Assembly (NCBI GenBank): GCA_964448045.1
Contig: CAYUVF010000025.1
Location: 1 to 55,149 of the forward strand
DNA from: CAYUVF01 sp964448045
GTDB taxonomy: Bacteria; Bacteroidota; Rhodothermia; Rhodothermales; Salinibacteraceae
Direction: 5' to 3'
DNA: 55,149 nt
Below the pieces are notes generated by a model. It saw nothing but the letters and a program-made list of their open reading frames with translations, searched no databases and was not told where the DNA came from. Positions 43,863 through 51,713 of the stretch are shown one piece after another. A program made the translations under genes and the position numbers. Position 1 is the stretch's first letter, and each line of letters begins with the position of its first letter.

Positions 43863-45050
43863 TTACGGGGCGGATGCCGGTACGAGTCGATAGATGCTGG
43901 TATCCTGCACGCGCCGCACCTCGGCACCGAGGGTAGCCGCGATGACGCCGAGAATGTCTTCGACCGAGCGGCTGCGCTCGAACGTGCCCGTCACCACCTC
44001 GTCGCGAAGATCCGGATGCACGTCAATAGGCACCCCATACTGGTCACTTAGCCGCTCGGCAATCTGGCGGACCGGTGCATTGCGAAAGACGAGCAGTCCG
44101 GTCCAGGCCAGCTTTTCGCTCACGTCCACGGCGCTGGGCGTAGACGGGGACGCATCACGCTGGACGCGGCTGGCCTCTCCGGGCGCGAGCGTGACGGCAT
44201 CGCCGGGTTCAGTTCGGCTTTCGACGGCAACTCGTCCGCTTGCCAGCACGACCTCGGTTTCGTCCGACGTAGCCGTGACGCCAAACTGCGTTCCCAGCAC
44301 GGTAGCACGCGCGGTGGGCGTCTCGACAACGAACCCAGCCGACGCTTTCTCCACCTCGAAGAAGCCACGCCCGGCCTCCAGTGTGACCTCTCGACCGAAG
44401 GCGTTGTCCTCGGTCGCCGGCTGGTAGACCATCTGTGCTGGTCCGACCAATCGAACGGAGGAGCCATCGGCGAAGTCAACGGTGCGCTGTTCGCCGGAGG
44501 CCAATTCAACGGTGTGCTGGATCGGGCCGTGGTCGAGCGGCAGCAGGAAGAGGGTACCGACGGCTACGACAATGAGAAGGGTTGCCAACACGAGGCGACG
44601 CGTCCAGCTGCGCTCGGCCTGCTGCGCGGGCGAAGGTCGGGGGGCGCGGTCGACACGGGCCGGCTGAGGGGTATCCTGCGGCGCTTGGTGCGCGTCCCAG
44701 ACGGTGCCAAACTCCTCGGATGCAGCCTGAATCTCATCGACGACGGTGCAAAGCCCCGGATGGTCGGCCAGCGCCTCTTCAATGCGCGCCCGAGCGCGCT
44801 GCAGCCGCGACCGCTCGGCCAGCGTGAAGCACTCGTCCAGTTCCTGCTCATCGAGCGCATAGAGTACCAGCAGGTCCCGATCGGGCAGGCAGCGATCCAG
44901 CCGATCGCGCAGCTCGGCCCGGACGGCCTCCCACCGCCGGACCGCCTTCGCCAGCTCTGGATCCTCTTCCATTGCCTGCCGAAGCTCCTTTTGCGCCTCC
45001 GGCGAGGGCTCATCCGCCAACAAAACGTCTTTATATCGTTCGTCCATCAT
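43863..45050 (-). CDS. FecR-type anti-sigma factor
   Basis: A 395-residue inner-membrane regulator. The cytoplasmic part (about 1-150) is long and helical, with LRRWE-like AKAVRRWEAVRAELRDRLD and acidic segments that should hold the sigma factor. A single membrane helix follows (RLVLATLLIVVAVGTLFLLP). The periplasmic FecR domain (about 180-290) has SGEQRTVDFADGSSVRLVG and TARATVLGTQFGVTATSDETEVVLASG. The C-terminus (about 315-392) is a STN-like DUF4974-type module (VRQIAERLSDQYGVPIDVHP). The start is 45050 or 45047. It lies 93 bases after the sigma gene. Confidence 0.88.
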   Translation of the reverse strand: MMDERYKDVLLADEPSPEAQKELRQAMEEDPELAKAVRRWEAVRAELRDRLDRCLPDRDLLVLYALDEQELDECFTLAERSRLQRARARIEEALADHPGLCTVVDEIQAASEEFGTVWDAHQAPQDTPQPARVDRAPRPSPAQQAERSWTRRLVLATLLIVVAVGTLFLLPLDHGPIQHTVELASGEQRTVDFADGSSVRLVGPAQMVYQPATEDNAFGREVTLEAGRGFFEVEKASAGFVVETPTARATVLGTQFGVTATSDETEVVLASGRVAVESRTEPGDAVTLAPGEASRVQRDASPSTPSAVDVSEKLAWTGLLVFRNAPVRQIAERLSDQYGVPIDVHPDLRDEVVTGTFERSRSVEDILGVIAATLGAEVRRVQDTSIYRLVPASAP

Positions 45051-45143
45051 ATGCTGTCGATCCCGTTCTCCAGTCAATACCGGCTCCGCGGCTGGTTGCA
45101 ATTAGGGAAGCCGCTCGACTGGATCAAAAAGTAACGTCGTCGT

Positions 45144-45701
45144 TCATATTCCGGATAGCACCCATGCCAGCAGAACCGTCAGCGCATCGCGCATGGTGTC
45201 GAAGGCGCGTTTCACCTGCATCTTGATGGCGGCCTCGGTGGTGTCGATCATCTGGGCGATTTCGCGGTAGCGATATCCATATTCACGTAGCTCCATGATG
45301 CGCCGTGCTTTGGGCGAGAGCGCCTCCAGCGCTCGCTCGACATCGATCGTATCCGCCCCACTTCGATCGGGACCCGTGCGCTCCGGGGGCTGTTCCGGGT
45401 CGTAGAGACGCTCTTTCATGTCATACCGTCCGCGGTAGTAGTCCTGCAACTCGAAGAGGGCCGCTTTCATGGCGAAGGACTTGAGGCTACCCGGCTTTTC
45501 CAGATCTTCGAGCCCGCGATGGACGCGCAGTAGCGTATTCTGTACCAGGTCATCGACTTCGACTTGCTTCCCGATCCGCTTGATAAAGTATCCTCGAAGG
45601 ATCGGCTCGATGCTCGTGAGCAGCACGGATCGCGCCTGCTCGTCGCCATCTTGGGCCCGTTCCACACGAGCTGGATTAAACGGATCGGCCGAGGAAGCCA
45701 T
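45144..45701 (-). CDS. ECF-subfamily RNA polymerase sigma factor
   Basis: A 185-residue extracytoplasmic-function sigma factor. Region 2 (about 35-95): IEPILRGYFIKRIGKQVEVDDLVQNTLLRVHRGLEDL and the promoter-opening segment that follows (KPGSLKSFAMKAALFELQDYYRGR). Region 4 (about 120-175): IDVERALEALSPKARRIMELREYGYRYREIAQMIDTTEAAIKMQVKRAFDTMR, a helix-turn-helix. It is first in the order sigma, FecR, receptor, DUF4249, and should be held by the FecR protein and released when the receptor binds its ligand. No Shine-Dalgarno is visible, common in this phylum. Confidence 0.92.
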   Translation of the reverse strand: MASSADPFNPARVERAQDGDEQARSVLLTSIEPILRGYFIKRIGKQVEVDDLVQNTLLRVHRGLEDLEKPGSLKSFAMKAALFELQDYYRGRYDMKERLYDPEQPPERTGPDRSGADTIDVERALEALSPKARRIMELREYGYRYREIAQMIDTTEAAIKMQVKRAFDTMRDALTVLLAWVLSGI

Positions 45702-45786
45702 AAATTTGATTCACTCCATTAATGCTGCAAATCAACGAGCCCCGTAGATTGCGGTCCCGAAATGAACCGAATGGGGTCTTAATCCA

Positions 45787-45792
45787 TATAAT
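45787..45792 (+). promoter_or_regulatory. Putative -10 box of the 94-residue protein gene
   Basis: A perfect TATAAT on the plus strand, 91 bases before the ATG of the gene at 45884. The hexamer at the expected -35 place is GAACCG, a poor match, so recognition by the main sigma factor alone is doubtful. Confidence 0.35.
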
Positions 45793-45883
45793 GTGGTGGT
45801 AAAGGTAGAAAAGCAGGGCCCAATGTGCAGCCGCTGCGTTCTCCCGCGCGACGAAAAATCAACCAACAACTTCTCGACCGACC

Positions 45884-46168
45884 ATGAGCCTTTACGACCT
45901 ACATGAGGCGAAGCTGAATGACCTGGAAGGTCAGGGCTTTGCGTACTCACAGAAAACGGTTTACGGTAAGTCCTACAAAGGCGTCTTCTTCAGTGAGAAT
46001 GAAGAGGCCATCGATACCCTGGAAGGCAAGGACGAAGATGCCACCTTCACTGGGATCCTGTACGACCGCAGCCGCGAACGGGAGAAATCGTTCTCGGTCA
46101 ACATCACCGACGTCATCTCGACGCCGTCCGGAGAGCGGGCTGATTTCATCGCGACGGAGAAGCCGTAG
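45884..46168 (+). CDS. Small acidic protein of unknown function
   Basis: A 94-residue soluble protein with no signal peptide, helix or known motif. Rich in Asp, Glu and Lys (about a third charged): EAKLNDLEGQGFAYSQKTVYGKSYKGVFFSENEEA. It stands alone on the plus strand between the sigma factor and the asparaginase genes, with a perfect TATAAT upstream and a clear hairpin terminator downstream, so it is expressed as its own unit. The terminator and codon use make a real gene likely. Confidence 0.65.
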   Translation: MSLYDLHEAKLNDLEGQGFAYSQKTVYGKSYKGVFFSENEEAIDTLEGKDEDATFTGILYDRSREREKSFSVNITDVISTPSGERADFIATEKP

Positions 46169-46193
46169 CGCAGCGCACTTCATCTGATACGGG

Positions 46194-46230
46194 AAGAGGC
46201 TGGGTCTCACCGAGGCGCAGCCTCTTTTTT
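46194..46230 (+). terminator. Rho-independent terminator of the small acidic protein gene
   Basis: AAGAGGCTG (46194-46202) pairs with CAGCCTCTT (46218-46226), with a 15-base loop and a T-run TTTTTT at the end. It starts 26 bases after the stop codon. Confidence 0.85.
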
Positions 46231-46258
46231 ATGGCGTCGCCCTTTATCACGAAGCTTA

Positions 46259-46771
46259 TCACGAAGCCGCAGAAGACGACTCGGGCTCAATTCGTTCGAA
46301 CTGATTCGCGGATCGGTTTTTTCGCACGTCTTCCGGATCGAAGATCTGCCCATTCATCGCCACATAGACCCCCGAGGAGAGCGTCTGGGCCGCTGCCACC
46401 GCAAAGCCAATGTTGAACACGGCATCGCTGTCCTTGAACCGCGCCGGATTTAACGACCCGACGAGCACGACGGTCTTTCCCGTCGCTACGCCCTTCAGGA
46501 CGCGGCCCGTCTGCACCATCGTGTCGGTCCCATGCGTGACGACGACGTGCCGGCTCTCGGTGCGCTTGACGTGCTCGGCAACCAACTCGCGGTCGGCCTC
46601 CGTCATGTCGAGGCTGTCTTTGCGCATCAGCGTGGTCACTTCGTAATCGATGGTCACATTCGCCTCCCGCAGAATCTGGGCGATCTGCGGCTCGCCTACC
46701 TCATAATCACTCTTGGCATCGAAATACACTTTATCGATGGTGCCGCCGGTCGTAAACACGTGAAGATCCAT
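46259..46771 (-). CDS. Single-domain asparaginase-like protein
   Basis: A 170-residue protein matching only the N-terminal domain of type I/II L-asparaginases. Seen: VFTTGGTIDKVYFD with the first catalytic threonine and TLMRKDSLDMTEADR, and VVVTHGTDTMVQTGR with the Thr-Asp-Lys-type pair; the loop VVLVGSLNPARFKDSDAVFNIGFAVAAAQ follows. The C-terminal domain that completes the active site in typical enzymes (total about 330 residues) is absent and the frame ends normally, so it is a stand-alone half-size family, not a fragment. Substrate and activity are uncertain. No signal peptide. Confidence 0.82.
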   Translation of the reverse strand: MDLHVFTTGGTIDKVYFDAKSDYEVGEPQIAQILREANVTIDYEVTTLMRKDSLDMTEADRELVAEHVKRTESRHVVVTHGTDTMVQTGRVLKGVATGKTVVLVGSLNPARFKDSDAVFNIGFAVAAAQTLSSGVYVAMNGQIFDPEDVRKNRSANQFERIEPESSSAAS

Positions 46772-46773
46772 GG

Positions 46774-48108
46774 TTACTGCGATGCATTTTTTCGATACCG
46801 GATGTTGATCGCGATGCCTACCTCGGGCGTGCTCTGGACGACATCATACCCCCCCGTGAGTACGACACGGCCCAGATTGAGCGCGGCCCCCACCGATACA
46901 CTGGCCTCCCACGTGGTCTCGTTGCCCTCCGCCCTCGCCAGTGCTCCCAGGCCAAGGGCTGGCTGTACGGGAGCGTCGAAAACATCATAAAACCCGATCC
47001 CTTTGACGGTCAAATGCTCACGGCCGCCGTCATCATCCAGCACCGCGCGGTTGATGCTGGCATGGAGGAGCGTGCCGCCCTCGGGGCGCACCCATCCGGC
47101 CATCAGCCCAATGGGGGTCTTGCCCGTCCCGGCGTAGCCCACCGTCCCACCGATAATCGCAGCCAATCCAACTCCCGCCAAAGCGACCGCACTGGCTGGG
47201 AGTAACGAATCCTTGTCCTCATCGTCATCGTCCTTGTCCCGCGAGGGCTTGTCTCCGCGACCCGAGGTCGCCTCGCCTCGCTCCCCGGAGTCATCCCCGC
47301 TTCGGTCCCCCGATCCTCGGCCCGTATCGGACCCGGTGCGCCCGCTGTCACTGGCCGTCCGGCCTACGTCGTCACCTCGTGGCCGCCACGACCGGGGATC
47401 CGGTGAGCGATCGAGATAGTACGGCCGCGGCCCGATGCGCCACCCCAGGATGACATTGACACGCGGGGCATAAATGCTCCAGGATGCCGATTCGCGGGGG
47501 CGTTCGTCGCGGTACTTCCGTTCCTCTCGTTCGGAGCGCGGGATCCCAAAAGCCACGCGACTGATTCGAAGGTTCTGCAGCGTAATCCCATCCTGTAGAT
47601 ATCGCTGGGCTTTATCGGGAGGCGTATCCAGAAAGACCGTATCGTACGAGACCTCCGGTACTTCAAACGAATACACGGCTGGATGTGGGGCCAGCGCCAT
47701 GCTATCGACCCCGATGAGCATTTGTGCTACCGTCTCACCGCCGACCTGTACATCCGCCTCCACTTCAATTGCGGTCATGCGGATACCGTCGGGCAGCGAT
47801 CGATAGCGCATGATGCGTCCCTGATAGAGCGCCTCGTCCCCGGGCCGCCACGCGAGCACGAAGGAGAAGGCTGCATCTTGTTGACGCGCCTGATAACGAT
47901 ATGAAAGGTCGATGCGATCGAGTTCAGGAAGAAGCTGAAGATCGGTGCGGATATGCTGGCGCGCTTGCCGTAAATCACCGGGCCAATCGCGCAGTACAGC
48001 CTCTCCCTGCCCCTCACCGAGCGGCTGCCCGTGAAGGGATGGAGCCAGTCCCCCAGCGAGAACGATCAAAGCGACCGCGCACAGGGTCCATCTGGGCCAT
48101 CTCTTCAT
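46774..48108 (-). CDS. Exported protein with a Gly/Ser/Asp/Arg linker, possible outer membrane protein
   Basis: A 444-residue product, family unknown. A signal peptide (MKRWPRWTLCAVALIVLAGGLAPSLHGQ) precedes about 210 residues of beta-rich globular sequence, then a strongly charged low-complexity linker (roughly 240-310, repeating TGSD, SGD, DSGER and ending in DDDDEDKD), then a hydrophobic stretch (LLPASAVALAGVGLAAIIGGTVGYAG) and a beta-strand-rich tail (TTWEASVSVGAALNLGRVVLTGGYDVV) ending IAINIRYRKN. The tail looks like the last strands of an outer-membrane barrel. It ends 2 bases before the asparaginase start on the same strand, so the two are probably co-transcribed. Confidence 0.6.
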   Translation of the reverse strand: MKRWPRWTLCAVALIVLAGGLAPSLHGQPLGEGQGEAVLRDWPGDLRQARQHIRTDLQLLPELDRIDLSYRYQARQQDAAFSFVLAWRPGDEALYQGRIMRYRSLPDGIRMTAIEVEADVQVGGETVAQMLIGVDSMALAPHPAVYSFEVPEVSYDTVFLDTPPDKAQRYLQDGITLQNLRISRVAFGIPRSEREERKYRDERPRESASWSIYAPRVNVILGWRIGPRPYYLDRSPDPRSWRPRGDDVGRTASDSGRTGSDTGRGSGDRSGDDSGERGEATSGRGDKPSRDKDDDDEDKDSLLPASAVALAGVGLAAIIGGTVGYAGTGKTPIGLMAGWVRPEGGTLLHASINRAVLDDDGGREHLTVKGIGFYDVFDAPVQPALGLGALARAEGNETTWEASVSVGAALNLGRVVLTGGYDVVQSTPEVGIAINIRYRKNASQ

Positions 48109-48198
48109 GAATACGACCTCATCACTAAACCCACAGCTGTGTCACTGACCGTACCCATCGCTGCAATAACCGTTTCCTTTCCAAACCGGTCTCAACGC

Positions 48199-48234
48199 AA
48201 AACGCCCTGTGCACCGAAGCACACAGGGCGTTTT
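48199..48234 (-). terminator. Hairpin terminator of the 132-residue protein gene
   Basis: AAAACGCCCTGTG and CACAGGGCGTTTT form a 13-bp stem around a 10-base loop, about 35 bases behind the stop codon of the minus-strand gene. Both arms carry an A/T run, so on the minus strand it ends in TTTT: a standard intrinsic terminator. Confidence 0.75.
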
Positions 48235-48268
48235 GAAGCAATACTGAAGCTGCTACATACCGAACGAA

Positions 48269-48667
48269 CTACTGAGCAGACGGCCGGCCAGGAGGCCCGG
48301 GAATACCGTCGTCATCTCCATTCAGAAGAAGAATGATGGCCGTCGTAATTCCAGCAGCCACGAGTGTGCCCCCAGCAATGTAGAGCAACTTTCGGTTGGA
48401 GTTACCATCGGTCTGCATCGCAGCCGGAGCCGAAGTAGCAGACAGATCCAGATCAGACACCATGGCCTGCTGAATCTCCAAGCGGGTATTCAGCGTGGGA
48501 GTTTGCTGACGCGTCTGCAGCACAGTCGACTGCTGCACAGTAGCCGTCGGAGCCGGCTGGGAGAGGGCATCCGTGGACAGCGTATGATCCACAACTTGGG
48601 CGTTCACATTCGAGACCCCAACCGTTAGGAGGAGGACAAATGCGAAGGTAAGGAGAGAACGTCGCAT
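48269..48667 (-). CDS. Small exported protein with C-terminal transmembrane segment
   Basis: A 132-residue product of unknown family. Signal peptide MRRSLLTFAFVLLLTVGVSNVNAQ, then about 70 residues rich in Gln, Thr and Ala without cysteines, then one hydrophobic helix (KLLYIAGGTLVAAGITTAIILLL) followed by NGDDDGIPGPPGRPSAQ. The helix plus charged/Pro-rich tail suggests anchoring. The gene starts 57 bases after the end of the 953-residue T9SS protein gene on the same strand and has its own terminator, so it may be last in that unit. Confidence 0.55.
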   Translation of the reverse strand: MRRSLLTFAFVLLLTVGVSNVNAQVVDHTLSTDALSQPAPTATVQQSTVLQTRQQTPTLNTRLEIQQAMVSDLDLSATSAPAAMQTDGNSNRKLLYIAGGTLVAAGITTAIILLLNGDDDGIPGPPGRPSAQ

Positions 48668-48724
48668 AGATTTGGGGGTGTTGAGATATACGGACTCAGA
48701 GACAATGCGCATATGCGGTTTCGG

Positions 48725-51586
48725 TTACTTGACCAAGAGAAGTTTCGTCGTCTGGGTCGTTTCGCCGACTTCAAGGCGACCAAGGTACAACCCACTCGCC
48801 ACGGGCTGGCCAGCATCGTTGCGGCCGTTCCAGTTAACTGAGTGTACACCCGACTGCTTCTGCTCACTTACCAGCGTCCGTACCGTCCGGCCAAGCACAT
48901 CGTATATCACGAGACGGACATCATCCTGCTCGGGGAGCGCGAATCGAAGCGTAGTCTGTCCTCGGAATGGGTTCGGGTAGTTCGGCAGCAGCTTGATCTG
49001 ATCCGGCACAACCTCTGATTGCTGTTCCTCCACAAATTCGCTGGAGCCAACCAGTAGAACGAGACCGGAAGTCTCCGCTTCGGGGCGAACGGTGACAGTC
49101 GACTTTTCATGGAGGTTGAAGGACACCGAGTTCGAGGTGTTAATAAGCCGCACCTCCTGCCCGGCAAACTGGTCAAGGCCAGCAGCCTCAAAGGTTACCA
49201 CCTCTCCCGGCGTGGCTGAGAGTTCAATCTCAAAGCGTTGGCCGGTTGCGGATGTGGGCCGGAAATCGGCCGCGAGGCCTTTGGCATAGTCGGACTGCAC
49301 CTGATCATTCTTCAAATGCATGCTGGCTGCATCAAAGTGAGCGGGCGGTGCGAACTGATCAAAGGTATCGCGCCCCTCAGCAGCATCTCCGGAGAGTCCG
49401 GCGCGTACAGCTGAGACTCGCTCGCCGTTCTGGAACGCCGTGAGAGTCAGTTGCTGGGCGTCTGTGGCCTTGCTCGATGCCACTGCTGCGCTCCCACTCG
49501 GGAAGAAGAACGGAATATTGAGCTGATTAAGGCCCCCATCATTCAGGAAATAAAACGCCTCCCCGTTACTTGCGGACGCGAAAGAGGTAAGCGTGCTAAA
49601 GCTACCGCTCCATTGCCACAAGTCCTGCGAGGCTCCGTTGGCACTCTGCACGGCTCCCCAGGGAATCGTTTTACCAAACGGGTTAGAGATGATATTCCAG
49701 CCCGTGTGCAGGGAAATACTGCCTGTGCCATCCGCATTCAGCGAGATGGGGCTGAAGGTATTCGACACGGCCCAGGGATTCTCGGACAGCAGCCAGAAGC
49801 CTCGACCGGGACGGAAATTGAAGGTGTTCGATCCATCGAACTCGACCAATCCATCATCCACGGAGGCACTTCCATTATCCCAGAACGCGCGCCAGTTATC
49901 AGGCGATTCGCCTTCGAGCGTGCTCGCAATCGAGAGATCAACCTGACCGGGAAGACCGACCAGCGCGTAATTGCTCTGGTCGGTGGCATCCTCAAACGAC
50001 TGGTTGATACTCACCGAGACATCTTGAGGGAAAGCAAGCGGCTGGAGAACCTCTACCGATCCGTCGGGAAAGACCCCGACGAGGCGGAAGGGAGGTCCGT
50101 CTTGATTGTTTGACGGATTCAGGAATCCGGAGGCCAATACGGTAACCGCACTGCCACCAGCGCCCGAGAGGTTGACCTCAAATGCCGCAACAGGACTGCC
50201 CCCCGATCCCGGCGCTACAGTAACAACTGTCGCTTCGGGACTGGCCGGCAAGTATGGAGAGATAGCCCCGTATGAAACGTCATCCAGCAACGTAGCTCCC
50301 GCAACCTGAATGATATCAACCGTGGGTGCATCCGTGGCTCCGTGTACGGCGCGCAGTGCGACCGAGCCCGAACCCGACGCTGCCTCCTGGGCATTAGGCG
50401 CCACGAAGAGCGTAAATCCCGTGCTTGCGCCATCAGGATTAGCGGCGAAGTCTGCAGGATTCAAAACACCACTGGCTACAACGGTGTACGTTTGATCATC
50501 CTGAAGGGTTAAGGGAAAGTTCGCAAGCGTATCGGCCGCGCTTTCGCTGTTGCCAGGCGCCACGCCGATGTTCAACTCTACCCCAGCAGGAAGATCGAGA
50601 AACGGTGTAGCCGAGCGGAATGCAAAATCATTGAGAGGTTCAGGCAGCTCTCCGTTCACATAGATATCTACGGGGTCTGCAGCCGGATCAGCTGCGTTGT
50701 GAATGATTTGCGCACGGGCAGGGGGCGCTGCCGTAACAGAACCACCACTGGCTGAATTGTTGACCTCGTCACCCGCCGCATTGAAGAAGGCGAAGGAGTC
50801 GAATGTTAGCGGGGTGGTACCCTCGCTCAACAGTTCCACTTCCAGAAATAGCAGGTCCCCACTTCCTTCAAGAGCATTACTGCTCGCAAAAGCAACATTA
50901 ATCGATCCTGTTGATGCACTCGCATCGAGCGATCCATCCGAACTCAGCGAACCGTCACCCGTCACCCCCGTGACGTTAATAATCGAGGGATCGTAAGAGA
51001 CCGTGAACTGATACGCGGTAATATTTTGATCCGTCAGATCATCCACCTCGACGGGAACCTGTATGGTCTGATCCCCGCTTAGGAGACCGACTGCATCAGG
51101 GAGGGTAACCCCGATGCCTGACGCGAGCGACCCATTAGAGGTGGTCACATCAACATCTTGCGCCTGCTGATCGAAAAGGCGGGCGTCGCTAAGGGTGAGC
51201 GGCGAATCACCAACGGAGTTGAGGACGCCCTTTAGCACGACAAGCGTGCCACTACCAGCGAGGGGCTGGTCACCGGCAAAGGCAACACGGGCTTCACCGT
51301 TAGCAGGATTGAATTCAAGCGACCCATCGGCACTCAGCGTGCCCTGTACGGAGGCATCGGTAATCGATAGGACATCGGCATTGTACGATACTGAGAATTG
51401 ATATGACGTAACCTGATCAGCGGTTAAATCACTCGCTGTGACGGGGATTTCGATGCTATCTCCAGCCGTACCGGTGACGTCGCCAATCCGGAGATTGACC
51501 TGCGCCCACACGGAGCCTGTTGCTCCAAACATGAAGACAAGCAGGGCCAGCAGAGATAGTACAGTCTTCGTATATCGCTTTTGCAT
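48725..51586 (-). CDS. Secreted cohesin-domain/DUF4397 protein with T9SS sorting tail
   Basis: A 953-residue exported protein. Signal peptide (about 1-28, GSVWAQ), two cohesin-like domains (about 30-150 and 155-285, each with the SYQFSVSYNADVLSI / AYQFTVSYDPSIINV repeat), two DUF4397 domains (about 295-395 and 405-500, starting ARAQIIHNAADPAADPVDIYV and VALRAVHGATDAPTVDII), a middle region with TGWNIISNPF, and a C-terminal T9SS sorting domain (NYPNPFRGQTTLRFALPEQDDVRLVIYDVLGR...VASGLYLGRLEVG, ending in TKLLLVK). AAGGAAG four bases before ATG 51586 decides the start. Role probably at the cell surface. Confidence 0.88.
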   Translation of the reverse strand: MQKRYTKTVLSLLALLVFMFGATGSVWAQVNLRIGDVTGTAGDSIEIPVTASDLTADQVTSYQFSVSYNADVLSITDASVQGTLSADGSLEFNPANGEARVAFAGDQPLAGSGTLVVLKGVLNSVGDSPLTLSDARLFDQQAQDVDVTTSNGSLASGIGVTLPDAVGLLSGDQTIQVPVEVDDLTDQNITAYQFTVSYDPSIINVTGVTGDGSLSSDGSLDASASTGSINVAFASSNALEGSGDLLFLEVELLSEGTTPLTFDSFAFFNAAGDEVNNSASGGSVTAAPPARAQIIHNAADPAADPVDIYVNGELPEPLNDFAFRSATPFLDLPAGVELNIGVAPGNSESAADTLANFPLTLQDDQTYTVVASGVLNPADFAANPDGASTGFTLFVAPNAQEAASGSGSVALRAVHGATDAPTVDIIQVAGATLLDDVSYGAISPYLPASPEATVVTVAPGSGGSPVAAFEVNLSGAGGSAVTVLASGFLNPSNNQDGPPFRLVGVFPDGSVEVLQPLAFPQDVSVSINQSFEDATDQSNYALVGLPGQVDLSIASTLEGESPDNWRAFWDNGSASVDDGLVEFDGSNTFNFRPGRGFWLLSENPWAVSNTFSPISLNADGTGSISLHTGWNIISNPFGKTIPWGAVQSANGASQDLWQWSGSFSTLTSFASASNGEAFYFLNDGGLNQLNIPFFFPSGSAAVASSKATDAQQLTLTAFQNGERVSAVRAGLSGDAAEGRDTFDQFAPPAHFDAASMHLKNDQVQSDYAKGLAADFRPTSATGQRFEIELSATPGEVVTFEAAGLDQFAGQEVRLINTSNSVSFNLHEKSTVTVRPEAETSGLVLLVGSSEFVEEQQSEVVPDQIKLLPNYPNPFRGQTTLRFALPEQDDVRLVIYDVLGRTVRTLVSEQKQSGVHSVNWNGRNDAGQPVASGLYLGRLEVGETTQTTKLLLVK

Positions 51587-51656
51587 AAACTTCCTTATGA
51601 AGTCTTGTGGGTTAAGCACAGAGGGGAAGGAGACATCAAACAGAGAAGAACAGGTA

Positions 51657-51690
51657 GGGAATACTTCTGACTCTGGTCAAAAGTATTCCC
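51657..51690 (-). terminator. Terminator of the 707-residue cohesin/dockerin gene
   Basis: GGGAATACTT (51657-51666) pairs with AAGTATTCCC (51681-51690); inside, TGAC/GTCA adds four pairs across one mismatch and a TCTG loop remains. It lies 23 bases behind the stop codon on the minus strand and is followed by a T-rich stretch (TGTTCTTCTC). Confidence 0.7.
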
Positions 51691-51713
51691 CGCCCCTTCA
51701 TTCCTCTATTGAA

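Noticed and set aside
43304..43936. Plus-strand frame across the repeat with a periodic MGRRL peptide
   Set aside because: The peptide periodicity is only the 15-bp repeat read in one frame; the rest is antisense to the receptor and FecR genes.
46259..46771. Asparaginase as a truncated pseudogene
   Set aside because: The frame ends cleanly, motifs are intact and single-domain members of this size are known, so it is kept as a gene.
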